Positions 61,179-64,000 of a stretch of 64,000 bases of DNA are shown one piece after another. The stretch is taken from NCBI GenBank assembly GCA_027886175.1, contig JAJNNQ010000040.1:20108001-20172000 (forward strand), given 5' to 3'. The position numbers were made by a program, and so were the translations under genes. This DNA is from Phylloscopus collybita (Eukaryota; Chordata; Aves; Passeriformes; Phylloscopidae). The notes beneath the pieces were generated by a model. That model made no database searches and had not been told where the DNA came from. It worked only from the letters and a program-made list of their open reading frames with translations. Positions within the stretch are counted from its first letter, which is position 1. Each line of letters opens with the position of its first letter.

Positions 61179-61330
61179 AAAAGGAAAAACTAAATAATAT
61201 TTTTTTAAAAGGATGTGGAGCCTGGAAGCAGTATTCCTACTGCCGTCTCTGCAGTAAAGCTGCACGAGGAATACCGTGTCCAGTTTTGGGCATTGTATTT
61301 CAAGAGGGTTGAGGGAGTTACAGCCCTGGG
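60930..61330 (+). mobile_element. Degenerate CR1 LINE fragment split by a poly-A run
   Basis: GAGGGGCCTGGATGAACTGC before, and AGGAATACCGTGTCCAGTTT TGGGC after, a 27-A run at 61149-61175, in CR1 order. Heavily diverged. Confidence 0.5.
61149..61175 (+). repeat. 27-bp poly-A run
   Basis: A homopolymer inside a degenerate CR1 region, followed by an A/G-rich stretch. Confidence 0.95.
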
Positions 61331-64000
61331 GCCTGAATGTGCTGACTGAGCAGTTTTGATCCTGTCTCCAGTCCTGTGTCAGACTCTGCCTCCTGTTTCT
61401 CCTGAAAAAAGGAGACCCTGACCAGCCACCTCACTTTGGGGCTCTGTGGGTACCCTGTTGGGAGCAGCAGCTCCGCTCGCTCCAGAGGGATATGGTGGGA
61501 CTGTGGCTGGATGCTGAGCTCATCCTCAGCCCCATTCCAAGTCTTATGCTTACTGCTTCCAAAAAGCAGAGACAAAAGGTTGAGGACTATGGGAAGGCTG
61601 AACAAGTGGTGCTTGTTTGAACAAAAACATAAAAGTCTATATATTTAGTTACATTCTTAGTGTGTATAAAATACTGCAGCAGTTTTCCATGTCCAGGGAT
61701 GAGAGGAAAAAACTACAATGAGTTAAATATGTGACAATTAAGGCTTTGATTAAATATTAGGGGGAAACTGGTAGTAGTGCTAATGTTCTGCAGCCTGGAT
61801 TTGGGACACAATTAATCTGTCACTGTGAGTAGTTGGAATCCTCAGGTTACTTTTGGCATCTCATTCAGTTAAAGTTTTGCCTAAAATTAAGGCCCAAATT
61901 ATTCAAATATGGTATCTATCCAAACCACATGCATAGCTCTATACCCCACTAGCAGTTGTTTTCCATGATGCAGTTGAAAGTGGTGATTAAACTTGACATA
62001 CACAGGTGGAAATGTTTGAACCTATTTAGCTTGATGAGGTTATAAAAATGCAGGCTCTTAAACTTTGTCATGTGGGTAGAATTGCTGCTCTTTGTTTCAT
62101 TTAACTAGAAATCACGAATCTTAAAGCACTGGAAACAGTTAAGAAAGTTTCTGTGTTGTACGGTGTGGTAGAGCTGTGAACCTCTAGACTTAGAAATAAT
62201 TGGGATGAAATTTTTGACTTTGTTACCTGTGCTTAATTCTCTGGTAGACTTGACTTAAGATGTCCAGTCTGAATGTTTTAGTTTTCAATTGTTACCTGAG
62301 ATCAAATTTGTGAGGTAAAAGAGCATTTTTTCTTCTCCAGAGGCATAAAAGCTGAATCCTCTTGAATGTTTATCTATACTAATTGCTTTGTCTTATAGAC
62401 CTAAGTAGAAAACTGTTTTGTTTCCAGGAAAGAACTGTTTATGATACAAACTAAGCTTTCTGTACAAGTCCTAGAGACATTGAGGTTAGAAGTGTTTTCA
62501 CGTTTATGGTGTTAGTAAAAGAAATGTGTACAACTCAAAGCCACTTCACTTCCTGTGTGTGGCTTGAAGACTGATCATATTTTGTTGTATTAGTAAGATT
62601 TTGTAGTCTCTTGTGCTGAGTCTCCTTTTAATGTTAGAAAGAACAGTATCTTTGCTTGTTGCTGGTAACAAAAGCAGAGATCTGGCAAAAGCTGTTGTAA
62701 CACTGGAGCTCCTTCTTGAGCACATTTGCTTTCAGCTGTTTTGGGGTGCTCCTCTGAACATACATCAGTGATGTCGGTGCCCAAAGGAAGGAAAGGGGGT
62801 GGAGAACAGCCACCAGTTTTCTTTAAGGAGCGATAATTGAATAATAAGGCTGCTTCTCATCTTTTATAAGCAGTTTACTTCCTGGTGTGTCTCTTTGATG
62901 GCTGCTGAAGAGGTAAGGACATCTTTTTACTCTATTGTTGTATGACATAGCACAGGGAGAGGCATTTTTATTTACTGGCGTGGTTTTTTCCAAACTGGAA
63001 AAGATTTAATGCAAAAACCATGCCTACAACTTAATTGTTTGTGTTGAGTTTACTTCTTTGGTTTATTTTTACTCTGAACTCTGGGGTGGTATGTTATTAA
63101 TATCACAGACTTAATTTTGTTAAAGCATTATCAAAGAACTTAAGTAATTTTCACGTGCAAGTCCAGGGACATGAAAGCTAAACTGTTGCAGCCAGGTAGC
63201 ACAAAATGACACTAGTCATTTTCTTAACTTAGAATAAATTTATTTGTCTGAGCAGAATAGAAAATAGCCACAAATTGCAGTAGCTTTTGAGACTGATTTT
63301 ACTCTGAATCTTCTTAATCTGTTCCTCACTACTGATGTATTGCAGCCACCTTCTGGGTTAATGGATAAAGTAATCCAGTTATCTCAAGTAAATGAAGACT
63401 GTGACTTTAGAAGATCTGTTAATTTATAATTACTTAATTGTCATTATTTTGCTGATGCTTAAGGATCTGAAAGGAGATAAATAATACATTGCATGTAAAA
63501 TTACTTTGAGAAAAAGCTTGCTAAGCCAGCCATTTTTAAGTTGAAAAACCTAGAAAATAAGCTGGTTTTGCAAACTCAGTGTAGTGTAAGGCAGGCTTTT
63601 TGCTTGATCTTCAGTAATATTACTAGATACTATTTAATCCTGATTAAAAAAAAGAAAAAGGTGTTTTGAGGTTATACTCTGTGCATGCATGAATCGCTCT
63701 TCTAAGGTATAGCCACATTTGTCATCCCTTCTCCCTTACAATGGCTTTGGGATTTCTTATGATATTTTCAAGAAGTTACTGATCCATCTGCAAGGTGCCT
63801 GACCCTGTATTAGTTTAAATATAAAATGTAATAATAAGTAATGATAAATATATAGTTTTGAGAAATGCTTGAACAGAATATTTTTTGTGAACTTTGTGCT
63901 GAAAAGGAGGAAGTGTTGTATTTACCGAAGAGATTGCTGCTGCTTTTGGTTTTATGTAGAAGATGCTCAGCTTTGAGGTTAGCTGACTGTGCAAAACAGC
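61331..64000. other. Intergenic, upstream of DYNLT1
   Basis: A/T-rich. No exon confirmed. In mammals SYTL3 begins on this side in the + direction. An ATG GCT GCT GAA GAG before GTAAGG at 62899-62913 looks exon-like but is too short to assign. Confidence 0.5.

Overview
The window is vertebrate nuclear DNA, almost certainly from a bird. It has no bacterial-style operons. Its genes are split into short exons with consensus splice sites, CpG-island promoters and long A/T-rich introns. The dispersed repeats are CR1 LINE fragments in many ages and both orientations, plus two avian-type LTR 3' ends finishing in a TCAAYCYACCACA-like motif. The gene pair TMEM181 / DYNLT1 in tail-to-tail order is the arrangement found on human chromosome 6q25. 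I could not identify the species.

Layout. Bases 1-17.3 kb hold no exon I can support, only old CR1 copies, a probable solo LTR (about 12.8-13.39 kb) and simple repeats. TMEM181 occupies 17.67-52.7 kb on the + strand. It has two alternative first coding exons, each in its own CpG island (17,668-17,798 and 25,942-25,949). Both end in phase 2 and both join exon 2 at 30,552. Sixteen shared exons follow, ending at a stop codon at 48,950-48,952, with a 3' UTR of about 3.7 kb. The conceptual proteins are 518 aa (long start) and 477 aa (short start). DYNLT1 lies on the - strand at 60,223-55,542 in five coding exons (113 aa) with a CpG-island promoter carrying NRF1-, YY1- and RFX/X-box-like motifs. 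The last 3.7 kb, upstream of DYNLT1, shows no exon I could confirm.

The two genes are functionally unrelated. TMEM181 is a glycosylated seven-helix membrane protein of the GOLD-domain seven-transmembrane type. DYNLT1 is a cytoplasmic dynein light chain of the Tctex type.

The most notable observation is that the TMEM181 intron 45,054-46,164 is a near-textbook AT-AC intron of the minor (U12) spliceosome class. It has an ATATCCTT donor, a TCCTTGAC branch-site match 10 nt before the end, and a terminal AC. It is the only junction I found that keeps the conserved reading frame. A second U12-like donor string (GTATCCTTT) sits 6 nt past the weak donor of exon 8. I saw no sign of a previously undescribed multi-gene system.
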